From Rivihabitans pingtungensis (GTDB lineage Bacteria > Pseudomonadota > Gammaproteobacteria > Burkholderiales > Aquaspirillaceae): a DNA stretch of 64,000 bases. The stretch's first letter is position 1; every line of letters begins with the position of its first letter. The translations under genes and the position numbers were made by a program. Positions 17,788 through 26,879 of the stretch are shown here, one piece after another. The notes below the pieces were generated by a model that was given only the letters and a program-made list of their open reading frames with translations, had not been told where the DNA came from and did no database searches. Location of the stretch: NCBI RefSeq assembly GCF_003201855.1, contig NZ_QJKI01000006.1, forward strand, positions 62,001 through 126,000, read 5' to 3'.

Positions 17788-19182
17788 TCAAAAACGGTAG
17801 GCCAGCGCACCCATCAGCGAGGTGTTTCTGGCTTGGTAATTGGGCAGGTTGGAGTGCGTGTGGACATGTTCCACTTGCAGCAGCATCGACCAGTTGCCAG
17901 TCAGCGGCACCGATTGGCTGAGGCCAATTCGCCAGTCGGTGTCCTTGCGCGTCTGGCTGGCGGTGATGCTGGGGTCTGCTGCGCCGTAGCGGCGCTGGGC
18001 GGCGCCCGCCCACGCGGCGGTGCTCCAGTAGCCACCGGCCACGCCGGTCAGCGGGCTGGGGTAGCTGGTGGAGTAGGTCAGCCGCAGTTCTTCACCTTGG
18101 TAATCATAGTAGGCGCGGCCGGTCTGGTGCTGGCGCAGGCCCAGCTCGGCGCTCAGCAGGTGGCCGGGGGCCAGCTCCCGGCTCAGTTGCAGGCGCAGAT
18201 TGTGGTCCGGGCCACCCAGTTGCTCGGCGGCAGGCAGATCTACCCGATTGCTGTAGTGGTAATGGCGGTATTCGTAGTTGGCGCTGGCCAGGGTTTTTTC
18301 GTTGAACTGGTATTCCGCTTCCAGGCCCAGGCCACGGTTGTTCAGATAGCGATGTCCCTGCGCGGCCAGCTCGGCCAGAATCAGATACGGGCGCAGGCGC
18401 AGGCCGGGCAGGTCGATGGGGGCGGGTTTGAAGCGCAGGCCGGTGGTCAGCTCGCCCCAGGCCAGGTCGTAGGGGTTTTCCTGGTTGGCGCGCAAGGTGC
18501 GGCCGCTGGACGACTGATAATCGGTCACCTGCGCCACCAGCGAGTTGACCACGGACGCTTCGTTCTGCCAGCCCAGGTCGTAGCGGTGATCCAGCCGGGC
18601 GGTCAGCTGGATGTCGGTGTCGGATTTGGGCTTGTAGGCGTCGGCCAACGGGGTGAGCGCGCCAGCGGCAAATACCCGGTCGGCGTCGCTGCGGGCGCTG
18701 GGGTTGCTTTGCCGGCGCACGCCGATCATCAGCATGCCGCGCAGTTGCGAGGGCTGGTTGCGTGCACTGACATCGCGCAACAGGGTTTGCGCCAGCGTGC
18801 GCGGCTCGCCTTCCAGCCGGGTGTCGTCCAGTGCCTGACGCAACAGGCTTTCTGCCATTTCATACGACCCCAGCCGGTAGTACAGCACCGCCAGCTCCAC
18901 GCGGATGGTCGGTTGCGGGTTGGGGCTCAGCAGCAGGCGCTCCAGCGCGGCCACGCCACCTTCGTAGTTGCCGGCGGCCACCAGCAGGCGGGCGTATTTC
19001 AGCCCGGCATCCAGGCTGGCCGGGGTTTTCAGCACCTGGCGAAAAGCTTCGTCTACCTGACGATCCAGCGCCGGCAGGCCGGCGGGCTCTTGGGCCAGGG
19101 CGCTGGTGCTGCCACACAACAGGGCAGCGCCGAGGGCCCAGTGTCCTGGACGGGAACGCAGTCGCTTGGGCAAATGGGCCAA
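17788..19182 (-). CDS. Slam-like outer-membrane protein: TPR plus beta-barrel
   Basis: 464 residues. A signal peptide (ALGAALLCGSTSALAQ) is followed by TPR-like helices (~40-150: EGGVAALERLLLSPNP, YEMAESLLRQAL), then a C-terminal half rich in alternating aromatic/polar strands ending LMGALAYRF, the terminal-Phe signature of outer-membrane barrels. TPR plus barrel is the plan of surface lipoprotein assembly modifiers (Slam, DUF560), which place proteins on the cell surface. The start codon is TTG, supported by AAGGAG seven bases upstream and no ATG nearby. First gene of the minus-strand cassette. A generic TPR porin is the alternative. Confidence 0.78.
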   Translation of the reverse strand: MAHLPKRLRSRPGHWALGAALLCGSTSALAQEPAGLPALDRQVDEAFRQVLKTPASLDAGLKYARLLVAAGNYEGGVAALERLLLSPNPQPTIRVELAVLYYRLGSYEMAESLLRQALDDTRLEGEPRTLAQTLLRDVSARNQPSQLRGMLMIGVRRQSNPSARSDADRVFAAGALTPLADAYKPKSDTDIQLTARLDHRYDLGWQNEASVVNSLVAQVTDYQSSSGRTLRANQENPYDLAWGELTTGLRFKPAPIDLPGLRLRPYLILAELAAQGHRYLNNRGLGLEAEYQFNEKTLASANYEYRHYHYSNRVDLPAAEQLGGPDHNLRLQLSRELAPGHLLSAELGLRQHQTGRAYYDYQGEELRLTYSTSYPSPLTGVAGGYWSTAAWAGAAQRRYGAADPSITASQTRKDTDWRIGLSQSVPLTGNWSMLLQVEHVHTHSNLPNYQARNTSLMGALAYRF

Positions 19183-19189
19183 TTGGCAG

Positions 19190-19195
19190 CTCCTT
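19190..19195 (-). promoter_or_regulatory. Shine-Dalgarno that fixes a TTG start for the barrel gene
   Basis: AAGGAG on the minus strand, seven bases from the TTG codon of the Slam-like gene. Without it the first available ATG would remove part or all of the signal peptide. Confidence 0.7.
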
Positions 19196-19421
19196 GCAGT
19201 GAGTGCAACGTATGATTGAAAGCCGGATTATACCGGGCCGAGCGTGAAACGACATGCCCCGGCCAAGGGACTGTGCATGGCAGTGTCGGGCCGGTCAGGA
19301 GATCATGCCGTGGCGAATGACGGGCGGACAAACCTTCACTCTTGGCGGTGCTGTGCTGAGGTGTGTGCCATTCACTGAAGTGTGGCATATCCTGCTGTGG
19401 CCCGAAAGAAGCGGCAATGAA

Positions 19422-19515
19422 TTTTTGTCATTCGACAAAAAATGGCTAAGTGCTTGAGAAAATGCCAGGTTTTTTGTCGAGGAAAAGCCATTCTGACAAA
19501 AATCAGAATTTTGTC
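19422..19515. promoter_or_regulatory. Cluster of five TTTTGTC/GACAAAA boxes
   Basis: In the 475-base gap between the divergent barrel gene and hisG, an AT-rich patch holds TTTTTGTC (19422), GACAAAAAA (19434), TTTTTTGTC (19470), GACAAAAA (19495) and TTTTGTC (19509). The first two form a tight palindrome (TTTTTGTC-ATTC-GACAAAAA). The pattern suggests an operator array, perhaps controlling the surface/glycosylation cassette. No matching regulator is encoded next to it. The rest of the gap shows nothing else recognisable except the uptake-sequence match. Confidence 0.5.
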
Positions 19516-19638
19516 ATGCGTTGGCCGGGTGCTGTCTTTATCTGTCTGTAGGTTGGATCATCTCTGGCCGCCTGGCTTTGCCTGCCGCCGCACCGGCCTG
19601 TCCATTTGCGCCTGATCCCGTTAAAATCAGTCTTTTGC

Positions 19639-19648
19639 TTCAGACGGC
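19639..19648 (-). other. Perfect match to the 10-base neisserial DNA uptake sequence
   Basis: TTCAGACGGC on plus is GCCGTCTGAA on minus, the core DUS of Neisseria. It lies 10 bases before the hisG start. The extended 12-base form (ATGCCGTCTGAA) is not matched. I found no second copy, so it may be chance or a relic. Confidence 0.45.
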
Positions 19649-19657
19649 CTTGCCCGC

Positions 19658-20296
19658 ATGCTGACCATTGCCCTTTCCAAGGGGCGGATTTTCGATGAGA
19701 CCCTGCCGTTGCTGGCAGCGGCGAACATCATCCCCGCCGAAGACCCGGAATCCTCCCGCAAGCTGATTCTGGCCACCAACCACCCGGATGTGCGCCTGGT
19801 GATCGTGCGCGCTACCGACGTGCCCACCTATGTGCAGCATGGCGCAGCCGACCTGGGCATTGCCGGGCGCGACGTGCTGATCGAGCACGGCGGCGCCGGC
19901 CTGTATCAGCCGCTGGATCTCAACATCGCCTGCTGCAAGATGATGGTGGCCGCGCCCAATGGCTTTGACTACGCCGCCGCCGTGCAGCATGGCGCGCGCC
20001 TGTCGGTGGCCACCAAATACCCCAACATCGCCCGTGAACACTTTGCCGCCAAAGGTGTCCATGTCGATGTGATCAAGTTGTACGGCTCGATGGAGCTGGC
20101 CCCGCTGGTCGGCCTGGCCGACGCCATTGTCGATCTGGTGTCCACCGGCGGCACGCTGAAAGCCAACAACCTGACCCCGGTGGAGCATATTCTGGATATC
20201 AGCTCGCAGCTGATCGTCAACCAGGCGGCGCTCAAGCTCAAGCACGCCGCCATCCGCCCGGTGATCGACGCCTTCGCCGCCACGGTCAAGCGCTGA
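19658..20296 (+). CDS. hisG: ATP phosphoribosyltransferase, short form
   Basis: First step of histidine synthesis, joining PRPP and ATP. At 212 residues it is the short form, which needs the HisZ regulatory subunit (not in this window). Family motifs: [16 protein letters not shown] at the N-terminus, [10 protein letters not shown], and the PRPP-binding [14 protein letters not shown]. It begins the local his group. The start ATG is the only one matching the family N-terminus. Confidence 0.96.
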   Translation: MLTIALSKGRIFDETLPLLAAANIIPAEDPESSRKLILATNHPDVRLVIVRATDVPTYVQHGAADLGIAGRDVLIEHGGAGLYQPLDLNIACCKMMVAAPNGFDYAAAVQHGARLSVATKYPNIAREHFAAKGVHVDVIKLYGSMELAPLVGLADAIVDLVSTGGTLKANNLTPVEHILDISSQLIVNQAALKLKHAAIRPVIDAFAATVKR

Positions 20297-20323
20297 GTCA
20301 CCCGGCCAGCCAGGAGCGCGCGC

Positions 20324-20938
20324 ATGTGGGAAACCGTCCTCACCATCACGGTGATCGCCACCCTGGCGATGATCAGCCCCGGCCCGGATTTTGTGCTGGT
20401 GGTCAAAAACGCCGCGCGCTACTCGCGCCGCGCCGCGTTGGCCACCACGGTGGGCATCAATCTGGGCATTGCCGTGCACATGAGCTATTGCATCCTGGGC
20501 CTGGCGCTGATCATTGCGCAGACGCCCTGGCTGTTTGGCCTGCTCAAGTATGCCGGCGCCGGGTATCTGATCTGGATTGGTGTGCAGGCGCTGTTCAGCC
20601 GTGGCGGCCTGGCCGCTGCCACCGCGCCTGGCGGGGCCGAGCGCGCCAGCGTGCGTCGCGCCTTTCTGGAAGGGCTGCTGTGCAATCTGCTCAACCCCAA
20701 GGCCACGCTGTTTTTCTTTAGTGTGTTCACCCAATTGCTGCGCCCGGACTCCACCCTCACCGAAAAAGCGCTGATTGGCCTGGTGATTTTCCTGCTTGGC
20801 GTCATCTACTGGCCATGTGTGGCGCTGGCGGTGCAACATCCGCGCGTGATGGCGCTGCTGCACCGTGCGCAACGCCGCATCGACCGCCTGCTGGGCGGCG
20901 TGCTGGTGGCGCTGGGCGTCAAGGTGGCGCTGTCCTGA
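20324..20938 (+). CDS. LysE/RhtB-family amino-acid exporter
   Basis: 204 residues with about six hydrophobic helices. It has the LysE family opening MISPGPDFVLVVKNAARYSRR and KYAGAGYLIWIGVQAL, then NPKATLFFFSVFTQLL. Inner-membrane efflux of amino acids or homoserine-lactone-like compounds; substrate not deducible. SD CAGGAG precedes the ATG. It sits between hisG and hisD with gaps of 27 and 37 bases, so it is probably co-transcribed with the histidine genes. Confidence 0.9.
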   Translation: MWETVLTITVIATLAMISPGPDFVLVVKNAARYSRRAALATTVGINLGIAVHMSYCILGLALIIAQTPWLFGLLKYAGAGYLIWIGVQALFSRGGLAAATAPGGAERASVRRAFLEGLLCNLLNPKATLFFFSVFTQLLRPDSTLTEKALIGLVIFLLGVIYWPCVALAVQHPRVMALLHRAQRRIDRLLGGVLVALGVKVALS

Positions 20939-20975
20939 AGCGCCCGGATTTCATTTTTTGCAGGATGCCTGACTC

Positions 20976-22271
20976 ATGATGCACATGCTTGATTCCCGTC
21001 AGCCGGGCTTTGACGCCGCGCTGCGCCAGCTGCTGGCCTTTGAAACCGCCCAAGACCCGGCGGTGGACGCCGCCGTCGCCGACATCATCGCCAGCGTGCA
21101 AAGCCGGGGCGACGCCGCGCTGATCGACTACACCGCCCGCTTTGACCGCCTGAGCGTCACCGACGCCAGCCAGCTGGAGCTCAGCCAGGCTGAACTCGAC
21201 GCCGCGCTGCACCGCCTGCCCGCCGACACCCGCGCCGCGCTGGAAGCCGCCGCCGAGCGCGTGCGCCGCTACCACGAGCGCCAGCTGATGCAATCGTGGA
21301 GCTATGTCGAAGAAGACGGCACCCGGCTGGGCCAGCAAGTCACCGCGCTGGACCGCGTGGGCATTTATGTGCCCGGCGGCAAGGCGGCTTACCCGTCGTC
21401 AGTGCTGATGAACGCCATCCCGGCCAAGGTGGCTGGCGTGGGCGAAATCATCATGGTCGTCCCGACCCCTGGCGGCGAGCGCAACGACATCGTGCTGGCC
21501 GCCGCGCGCATTGCCGGCGTGGATCGCGTGTTCACCGTCGGCGGCGCCCAGGCGGTGGCGGCGCTGGCCTACGGCACGCAAACCATCCCGGCGGTAGACA
21601 AAATCACCGGCCCCGGCAATGCCTACGTGGCTGCCGCCAAGCGCCGGGTGTTTGGCGTGGTCGGCATTGATATGGTGGCCGGCCCGTCGGAAATCCTGGT
21701 GATCTGCGACGGCCAGACCGACCCGGACTGGATCGCCATGGACTTGTTCAGCCAGGCCGAGCACGACGAAATCGCCCAGGCCATCCTGCTGTGCCCGGAC
21801 GCCGAGTTCATCGCCCGCGTGCGCGCCAGCATCGAGCGCCTGCTGCCCGAGATGCCGCGCCAGGACATCATCCGCGCCTCGCTGTCCGGCCGTGGCGCGC
21901 TGATTCAGGTGGCCGACCTGGATGAAGCCTGCCAGATCGCCAATTACATCGCCCCGGAACACCTGGAATTGTCCGTCGCCGAGCCGGCCGCCTGGCTGCC
22001 CAAGCTCAAGCACGCTGGCGCCATCTTCATGGGCCGCTTCGCCTCGGAAAGCCTGGGCGACTACTGCGCCGGCCCCAACCACGTGCTGCCCACCAGCCGC
22101 ACTGCCCGCTTTGCCAGCCCGCTGGGCGTGTACGACTTCCAGAAGCGCACCAGCCTGATTGAAGTCTCTGCGGTGGGCGCGCAAACGCTGGGCCGCATCG
22201 CCAGCACCCTGGCCCACGGCGAAGGCCTGACCGCGCACGCGCGCAGCGCCGAATTCCGCCTGCAAGACTGA
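20976..22271 (+). CDS. hisD: Histidinol dehydrogenase
   Basis: Zinc enzyme carrying out the last two oxidations of histidine synthesis (histidinol to histidine, NAD-dependent). 431 residues, normal length. Motifs: [29 protein letters not shown], and the zinc/catalytic stretch [14 protein letters not shown]. The C-terminal half has [18 protein letters not shown]. The true start may be the first, second or fourth codon (MMHM); the first is used here. A strong terminator follows, so hisC has its own leader. Confidence 0.96.
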   Translation: MMHMLDSRQPGFDAALRQLLAFETAQDPAVDAAVADIIASVQSRGDAALIDYTARFDRLSVTDASQLELSQAELDAALHRLPADTRAALEAAAERVRRYHERQLMQSWSYVEEDGTRLGQQVTALDRVGIYVPGGKAAYPSSVLMNAIPAKVAGVGEIIMVVPTPGGERNDIVLAAARIAGVDRVFTVGGAQAVAALAYGTQTIPAVDKITGPGNAYVAAAKRRVFGVVGIDMVAGPSEILVICDGQTDPDWIAMDLFSQAEHDEIAQAILLCPDAEFIARVRASIERLLPEMPRQDIIRASLSGRGALIQVADLDEACQIANYIAPEHLELSVAEPAAWLPKLKHAGAIFMGRFASESLGDYCAGPNHVLPTSRTARFASPLGVYDFQKRTSLIEVSAVGAQTLGRIASTLAHGEGLTAHARSAEFRLQD

Positions 22272-22298
22272 GCGGGCCCCACGGGCTTGTTCTCTCAC

Positions 22299-22342
22299 GC
22301 CGCCGCGCTTTCCGGTCTGGAAGGCGCGGCGGCCTTGTTTTG
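22299..22342 (+). terminator. Rho-independent terminator after hisD
   Basis: A 15-base stem GCCGCCGCGCTTTCC / GGAAGGCGCGGCGGC with a 5-base loop, followed by CTTGTTTTG. It separates hisD from hisC transcription, at least partly. Confidence 0.8.
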
Positions 22343-22499
22343 TGCATGGTGGGCTGAACAATTTTTGCCTGCCCTTGTGGCGGCGCGTGCCGCTGACAGC
22401 AAGCGCCCTCGCCCGGCATAAGCTCAGCACATTCCGGACATGCGCGCCGTCCCCGGCTGGGCGATACTGGCGGCTCAGCCGTTTTTCAGGAGCCGCCTC

Positions 22500-23591
22500 A
22501 TGCCTCGTTACGCCCGCCATCTGGCCGAGCACACCATCGTCAACCCGTTTCCCGGCATCGTGAAGCTGGAGCGCCGGCTGGGCCACGCCGTGCCGGTGCG
22601 CATTGGCTCCAACGAAGGCCTGGCTGAGCCGCGTTCGCCGCTGGAGGCCGCTTTTGGCCCGGCGCTGGCCGAGCTGGCGCGGCTCTACCCCGACCCCTAC
22701 GCGCTGGCTTTGCGCGAGCGGCTGGCGGCGTTGAATCACTGCCAGCCGGAAGAAATCATCGTCGATGCCGGCGCCGACAGCCTGATCCTGCTGGCGCTGC
22801 GCCTGTGCGTGAACCCCGGCGACACCGTGGTGTGCACCGCCGGCAGCTACCCGACCTTTCGCTATTTTGCCGAGGGCGTCGGCGCGCAGCTGCGGGAAGT
22901 CCCCTACCAGGCGCATGCCGGCGGCCTGCGCCCGGACTGGCAATCGCTGGTGGAGGCGGCCAATGCCGAACAGGCGGCGCTGCTCTACCTGGCCAACCCG
23001 GACAACCCCACCGGCCATCTGTGGCCGGGCGAGGTGGTGGCCCAGTTGCGCGCCGCGCTGAACCCGGACACCTTGCTGTTGCTGGACGAGGCTTATCTGG
23101 ATTTTGCCGAACCCACCGAGCGTCCGGCCGATGGCCCGCTGCCCGGCGTGCTGCGCCTGCGCACCTTGTCCAAGGCCTATGCGCTGGCCGGCGCGCGGGT
23201 GGGCTACGCCTTGGCTGACGTGGCGCTGATCGACAAGGCCGACCAGATTCGCCCGCAATTTACCGTGTCCAGCTGGGCGCAGGCAGCGGCGCACACCGTG
23301 CTGGCCGACCCGGACTACGCCCCGGCCCTGCGCGCCCACACCCTGGCGCTGCGCCAGGCGCTGGCCGAGGCCTTGCGCGCGCGCGGCCGGCAACCGTTTG
23401 CCTCGGCGACCAATTTTGTCTGTGTGGCCTGCGCCGACCGCGCCGAAGCCGAGGGCATTCAGACGCGCCTGCTGGCGGCGGGCGTGGCGCTGCACCGGCC
23501 GCCGCACCCGGCGGTGGGGCATTTGCTGCGCATCACCGCCCACCCGGCGGCCTTGTCGGAAGACGTGCTGGCGGTGTTGCAAAAACCATAA
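22500..23591 (+). CDS. hisC: Histidinol-phosphate aminotransferase
   Basis: PLP enzyme converting imidazole-acetol phosphate to histidinol phosphate. 363 residues. Motifs: IRIGSNEGLAEPRSPLE near the start, YLANPDNPTGHLW, LLDEAYLDFAEP and the PLP-lysine/phosphate motif TLSKAYALAGARVGY. The start ATG follows AGGAG; family members begin at this point. The strong fold-type I features give aminotransferase with certainty; hisC rather than another family member is supported by position next to hisG/hisD. Confidence 0.93.
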   Translation: MPRYARHLAEHTIVNPFPGIVKLERRLGHAVPVRIGSNEGLAEPRSPLEAAFGPALAELARLYPDPYALALRERLAALNHCQPEEIIVDAGADSLILLALRLCVNPGDTVVCTAGSYPTFRYFAEGVGAQLREVPYQAHAGGLRPDWQSLVEAANAEQAALLYLANPDNPTGHLWPGEVVAQLRAALNPDTLLLLDEAYLDFAEPTERPADGPLPGVLRLRTLSKAYALAGARVGYALADVALIDKADQIRPQFTVSSWAQAAAHTVLADPDYAPALRAHTLALRQALAEALRARGRQPFASATNFVCVACADRAEAEGIQTRLLAAGVALHRPPHPAVGHLLRITAHPAALSEDVLAVLQKP

Positions 23592-23677
23592 GCCTGACGC
23601 CGTCGTCTTGCCGGCGCGCTCTGCTCAGGCCAAGTGGATGGATGGCTGCATCCGTGTGATTGTGCTGTGCCGGGCAT

Positions 23678-23713
23678 AAAAAAAGCGCTGGTCCCAAAAC
23701 GGGAAGCCAGCGC
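23678..23713 (-). terminator. Rho-independent terminator of the chemotaxis operon
   Basis: On the minus strand, GCGCTGG and CCAGCGC form the outer stem (inner TCCCG/CGGGA adds pairs), followed by TTTTTTT. It lies 30 bases after the cheB stop. Confidence 0.85.
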
Positions 23714-23743
23714 AAGCACGGTAGAGTGAAGCAAAACGGTCGG

Positions 23744-24829
23744 TCAACTGCGGGTAAAGCGGCCGATCCCTTCGGCCATGCGCGTCAGCGGCAGCACTTC
23801 CGCCGCGCCACCCAGGCGGATGGCCTCTTTGGGCATGCCGAACACCACACAGGTGGATTCGTCTTCGGCCAGGGTGTGCGCGCCAGCGTCGCGCATTTCT
23901 TTCAGGCCGCGCGCGCCATCGTCGCCCATGCCGGTCATGATGATGCCCAGCGCATTGTGGCCGGCGCATTTGGCCACCGAGCGGAACAGCACATCCACCG
24001 AGGGCTTGTGGCGGTTGACCAGCGGGCCATCGACCACGTCCACCACGTATTGCGCGCCATTGCGCTTGACCATCATATGCTTGCCGCCCGGAGCAATCAG
24101 CGCCAGGCCGGGCAGCACGCGGTCGCCGCTGCGCGCCTCGCGCACTTCTATCTTGCACAGGCTGTTCAGCCGCTGAGCGAACATGGCGGTGAATTTTTCT
24201 GGCATGTGCTGCACCACCACCACGCCGGGGGTGTCCACCGGCAGCGCGGTGAGCACCGCTTCCAGCGCCTGGGTGCCGCCGGTGGAGGTGCCAATCGCCA
24301 CCAGCCGGTCGGTGGTGCGGCCCAGCGGGGCCGAGGCGTTGTGGGCCGCAGGCAGGATCACGTCAGCCGACAGGCTGGGCGAGGGCGACAGATTGGCCAC
24401 CGCCGCGCTGGCGCGGCGATTGGGGCGCGAATGGGCAGCGGCTTTCACTGCCTGGATGATGTCATTCGAGGCGTTATCCAGAAACGACTTCAGCCCGACC
24501 TTGGGTTTGGTGATGATGCTCACCGCGCCGGCCGCCAGCGCATCCAGCGCCACTTGCGCGCCTTTTTCCGCCAGGGACGAGCAAATCACCACCGGCGTGG
24601 GGCGTTCGGCCATGATGCGGCGCAAAAAGGTCAGCCCGTCCATGCGCGGCATTTCCAGGTCGAGCACAATGACGTCCGGCCAGTTTGTTTTCATTTTTTC
24701 CAGCGCGAATACTGGGTCCAGCGCGGCACCGATCACTTCGATGCCAGGGTCGCTGGACAAGGTTTGGGTGACGACTTGGCGCACCACGGCGGAATCATCC
24801 ACCACCAGCACCCGGATTTTGCGGCTCAT
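23744..24829 (-). CDS. cheB: Chemotaxis protein-glutamate methylesterase
   Basis: Removes methyl groups from chemoreceptors (and deamidates glutamines) to reset adaptation. 361 residues: a receiver domain with the acidic pair DD (11-12) and phospho-acceptor Asp57 in [11 protein letters not shown], a linker, then the esterase domain with [11 protein letters not shown] (catalytic Ser), VQHMPEKFT (His) and [12 protein letters not shown] (Asp). Last gene of the operon; its ATG overlaps the cheD stop as ATGA. Confidence 0.96.
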   Translation of the reverse strand: MSRKIRVLVVDDSAVVRQVVTQTLSSDPGIEVIGAALDPVFALEKMKTNWPDVIVLDLEMPRMDGLTFLRRIMAERPTPVVICSSLAEKGAQVALDALAAGAVSIITKPKVGLKSFLDNASNDIIQAVKAAAHSRPNRRASAAVANLSPSPSLSADVILPAAHNASAPLGRTTDRLVAIGTSTGGTQALEAVLTALPVDTPGVVVVQHMPEKFTAMFAQRLNSLCKIEVREARSGDRVLPGLALIAPGGKHMMVKRNGAQYVVDVVDGPLVNRHKPSVDVLFRSVAKCAGHNALGIIMTGMGDDGARGLKEMRDAGAHTLAEDESTCVVFGMPKEAIRLGGAAEVLPLTRMAEGIGRFTRS

Positions 24830-25341
24830 GACAATGCGTCTCCCAATGAGGCGTAGCGGTCGGGGCGCGCCAGCCAGACGTCGCCGCTCCAGAGTTCAAA
24901 CACCAGTTTACGATGGGCGTTGCCGCCCACATGCTCGGCCATCAGGCTGATGCCGGCCTGGGCCAGCAGCTGGCGGCCCATGTCGATATTGCGCCGGCCG
25001 ATGTCCATCACCCCGCCGATGGCGGTTTCGAACATATTGCCGCCGCCAAACAGCTTGGCCTGAAACTGCGCGGCCGGTGCGCCGGTTTCGCGGATACGCG
25101 CCAGCAGCCATTCCATCGCTTCATCGCCATAGCGCCCGCACAGCGCCGCCTGTGGCGGGCGCTGGCGGCTGGGCAGCATGTAGTGACACATCCCACCCAC
25201 CAGCAAGCGCGGATGCCAGACCGTAATCGACACGCACGAGCCCAGCAGGGTGGCGATGCGGGTGGGGCCGCCGCCAAAGTAGAACTCGCCGGGGTGCAGG
25301 AAGACGGTGCGGGGGTCGGTGCTGGCAAAAAGGTCAGGCAT
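24826..25341 (-). CDS. cheD: Chemoreceptor glutamine deamidase
   Basis: Deamidates specific receptor glutamines and tunes receptor-kinase output. 171 residues with the family motifs [13 protein letters not shown] (catalytic Cys) and GGMCHYMLP (His), and [10 protein letters not shown]. Lies 14 bases after cheR and overlaps cheB by four bases. Presence of cheD distinguishes this cluster from the E. coli-type system. Confidence 0.95.
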   Translation of the reverse strand: MPDLFASTDPRTVFLHPGEFYFGGGPTRIATLLGSCVSITVWHPRLLVGGMCHYMLPSRQRPPQAALCGRYGDEAMEWLLARIRETGAPAAQFQAKLFGGGNMFETAIGGVMDIGRRNIDMGRQLLAQAGISLMAEHVGGNAHRKLVFELWSGDVWLARPDRYASLGDALS

Positions 25342-25355
25342 AGCGCATTCCGGGG

Positions 25356-26171
25356 TCAGCCATGCGCCGACAGGCGGTAGATGGTGGGCTTGACCAGTTG
25401 CACCCGTTCGGTGACGTTTTGCAGGGTTTCTGCATGGCCGATGAACAAGGTGCCGCCGGGCTTGAGCCGGGTCAGCACGTTGTCCACCACCCGCCGTTTG
25501 GTTTCCATATCGAAGTAAATCATCACATTGCGCAGGAAGATCACGTCAAAACGGCCAATATCGGGCAATGGCGCCAGCAGATTGGCCGGCAGGAAGTGCG
25601 CCCGGCGGGTGAGCGAACTCATTACCCGCATGGCGCCATCCTGGCTGCGCACACCGCGCAGACAATATTTCTTCAGCAATGGTATTGGAATTTCCTTGGC
25701 GCGTTCAATCGGGTAAATACCGAGTCGGGCTTGCTCAACCACACGATGGCTGATGTCGGTGCCGATGATTTCCCACGGTGCTTCGCCAAATGCCTCGGCC
25801 AGCTCAATCGCCAGGGTATAGGCTTCTTCGCCAGTGGAGCTGGCCGCGCTCCAGGCGCGAAATGGCGTGCCGGCCGGGTGTCTGGGCAGGATGTGCTCGC
25901 GCAGATAGACGAAATGCTGCGGTTCGCGGAAAAAATGGGTTTCGTTGGTGGTCAGCAGGTCGATCATGCGCTGACGCTCGACTTCGCAGCCGGGCTGGGT
26001 GACACGCTGATAATAGTCGGCGTAGGAATCCAGCCCCAGCTCACGCAGCCGGCGCCCCAGCCGGCCGATCAGCAAGGGTTGCTTGTTATCAGCCAGATGA
26101 ATGCCGCTGTGTTCGTACAGCAGGCGGCGAAAGCGGTCGAAGTCGGCAGAGGAAATGGTTTCCAGCGCCAT
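25356..26171 (-). CDS. cheR: Chemotaxis protein methyltransferase
   Basis: SAM-dependent methylation of receptor glutamates. 271 residues. N-terminal helical domain (FDRFRRLLYEHSGIHLADNK) then the catalytic domain with TTNETHFFREPQHF, WSAASSTGEEAYTLAI (SAM site) and FDVIFLRNVMIYFD, all CheR hallmarks. Preceded by a 144-base gap with two hairpins, so it may be expressed separately from cheW. Confidence 0.95.
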   Translation of the reverse strand: MALETISSADFDRFRRLLYEHSGIHLADNKQPLLIGRLGRRLRELGLDSYADYYQRVTQPGCEVERQRMIDLLTTNETHFFREPQHFVYLREHILPRHPAGTPFRAWSAASSTGEEAYTLAIELAEAFGEAPWEIIGTDISHRVVEQARLGIYPIERAKEIPIPLLKKYCLRGVRSQDGAMRVMSSLTRRAHFLPANLLAPLPDIGRFDVIFLRNVMIYFDMETKRRVVDNVLTRLKPGGTLFIGHAETLQNVTERVQLVKPTIYRLSAHG

Positions 26172-26201
26172 GGCGTGTCCTTCCCGGCAGAATCATCGCG
26201 T

Positions 26202-26310
26202 CCCCGTCCGAAGAACGGGGCAAAACGACTAGTGTGCCTGAGTTTAGGACAAATGGGAAATTTCGTCGGCGGCTGAGGGCGGCGGAACGGGCGCCGGCTG
26301 GCGCCCGTTC
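26202..26310. other. Two hairpins between cheW and cheR
   Basis: GAACGGGCGCC/GGCGCCCGTTC (26285-26310) sits directly after the cheW stop. CCCCGT/ACGGGG (26202-26220) sits before cheR. Neither has a U-tract on the minus strand, so processing or mRNA-stability elements are more likely than terminators. Confidence 0.45.
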
Positions 26311-26315
26311 GTGTG

Positions 26316-26855
26316 TCAGTTGAGGCTGGCGCTGACGGCTTCGCTGGTGTCGGATTCGCCCAGCGAGGCCAGGGTGGCGATTTCGTCCACCGACAGCACC
26401 CGCTCGATGTCGAGCAGAATGACAAAATGGCCATCCACCTTGCCCATGCCGACGATGAAATCCGCGCGGATGCGCGCGCCAAAGGCCGGCGGCGGTTCGA
26501 TCTCGCTGGTGGGAATGTCCAGCACCGCCGACACGCTGTCCACCAGCACGCCCAGGGTTTGCGTGCTGTCTTCGTGGCGGATTTCCAGAATGATGATGCA
26601 GGTGCGCCGTGACGGAATGGTGGGCGTATTGCCAAAGCGGGCGGCCAGATCAATCACCGGCACCACGGCGCCGCGCAGGTTGATCACCCCACAAATAAAG
26701 GCCGGCACCATGGGAATCTCGGTGACCTCGCCGTATTCAATGATTTCCTTCACCGTCAGGATGCCGACGCCAAACATCTCGCCAGACAGGCTGAAGGTTA
26801 AAAACTGCTGAGTGGCCGACAGGTTGGCGGCCGCGTCTTGGTGTGTTTGTCCCAT
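26316..26855 (-). CDS. cheW: Chemotaxis coupling protein
   Basis: Scaffold linking chemoreceptors to CheA. 179 residues, slightly longer than usual because of an N-terminal extension. CheW-fold motifs: FLTFSLSGEMFGVGILTVKEI, CGVINLRGAVVPVIDLAARFG and VLVDSVSAVLDIPTSEIE. Between the mcp gene (24-base gap) and cheR. Confidence 0.95.
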   Translation of the reverse strand: MGQTHQDAAANLSATQQFLTFSLSGEMFGVGILTVKEIIEYGEVTEIPMVPAFICGVINLRGAVVPVIDLAARFGNTPTIPSRRTCIIILEIRHEDSTQTLGVLVDSVSAVLDIPTSEIEPPPAFGARIRADFIVGMGKVDGHFVILLDIERVLSVDEIATLASLGESDTSEAVSASLN

Positions 26856-26879
26856 GGTGGATAATCCTTCCCGCTGCGC

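Noticed and set aside
26285..26310. Hairpin after cheW as a Rho-independent terminator
   Set aside because: No U-tract follows on the minus strand; kept only as a possible processing element.
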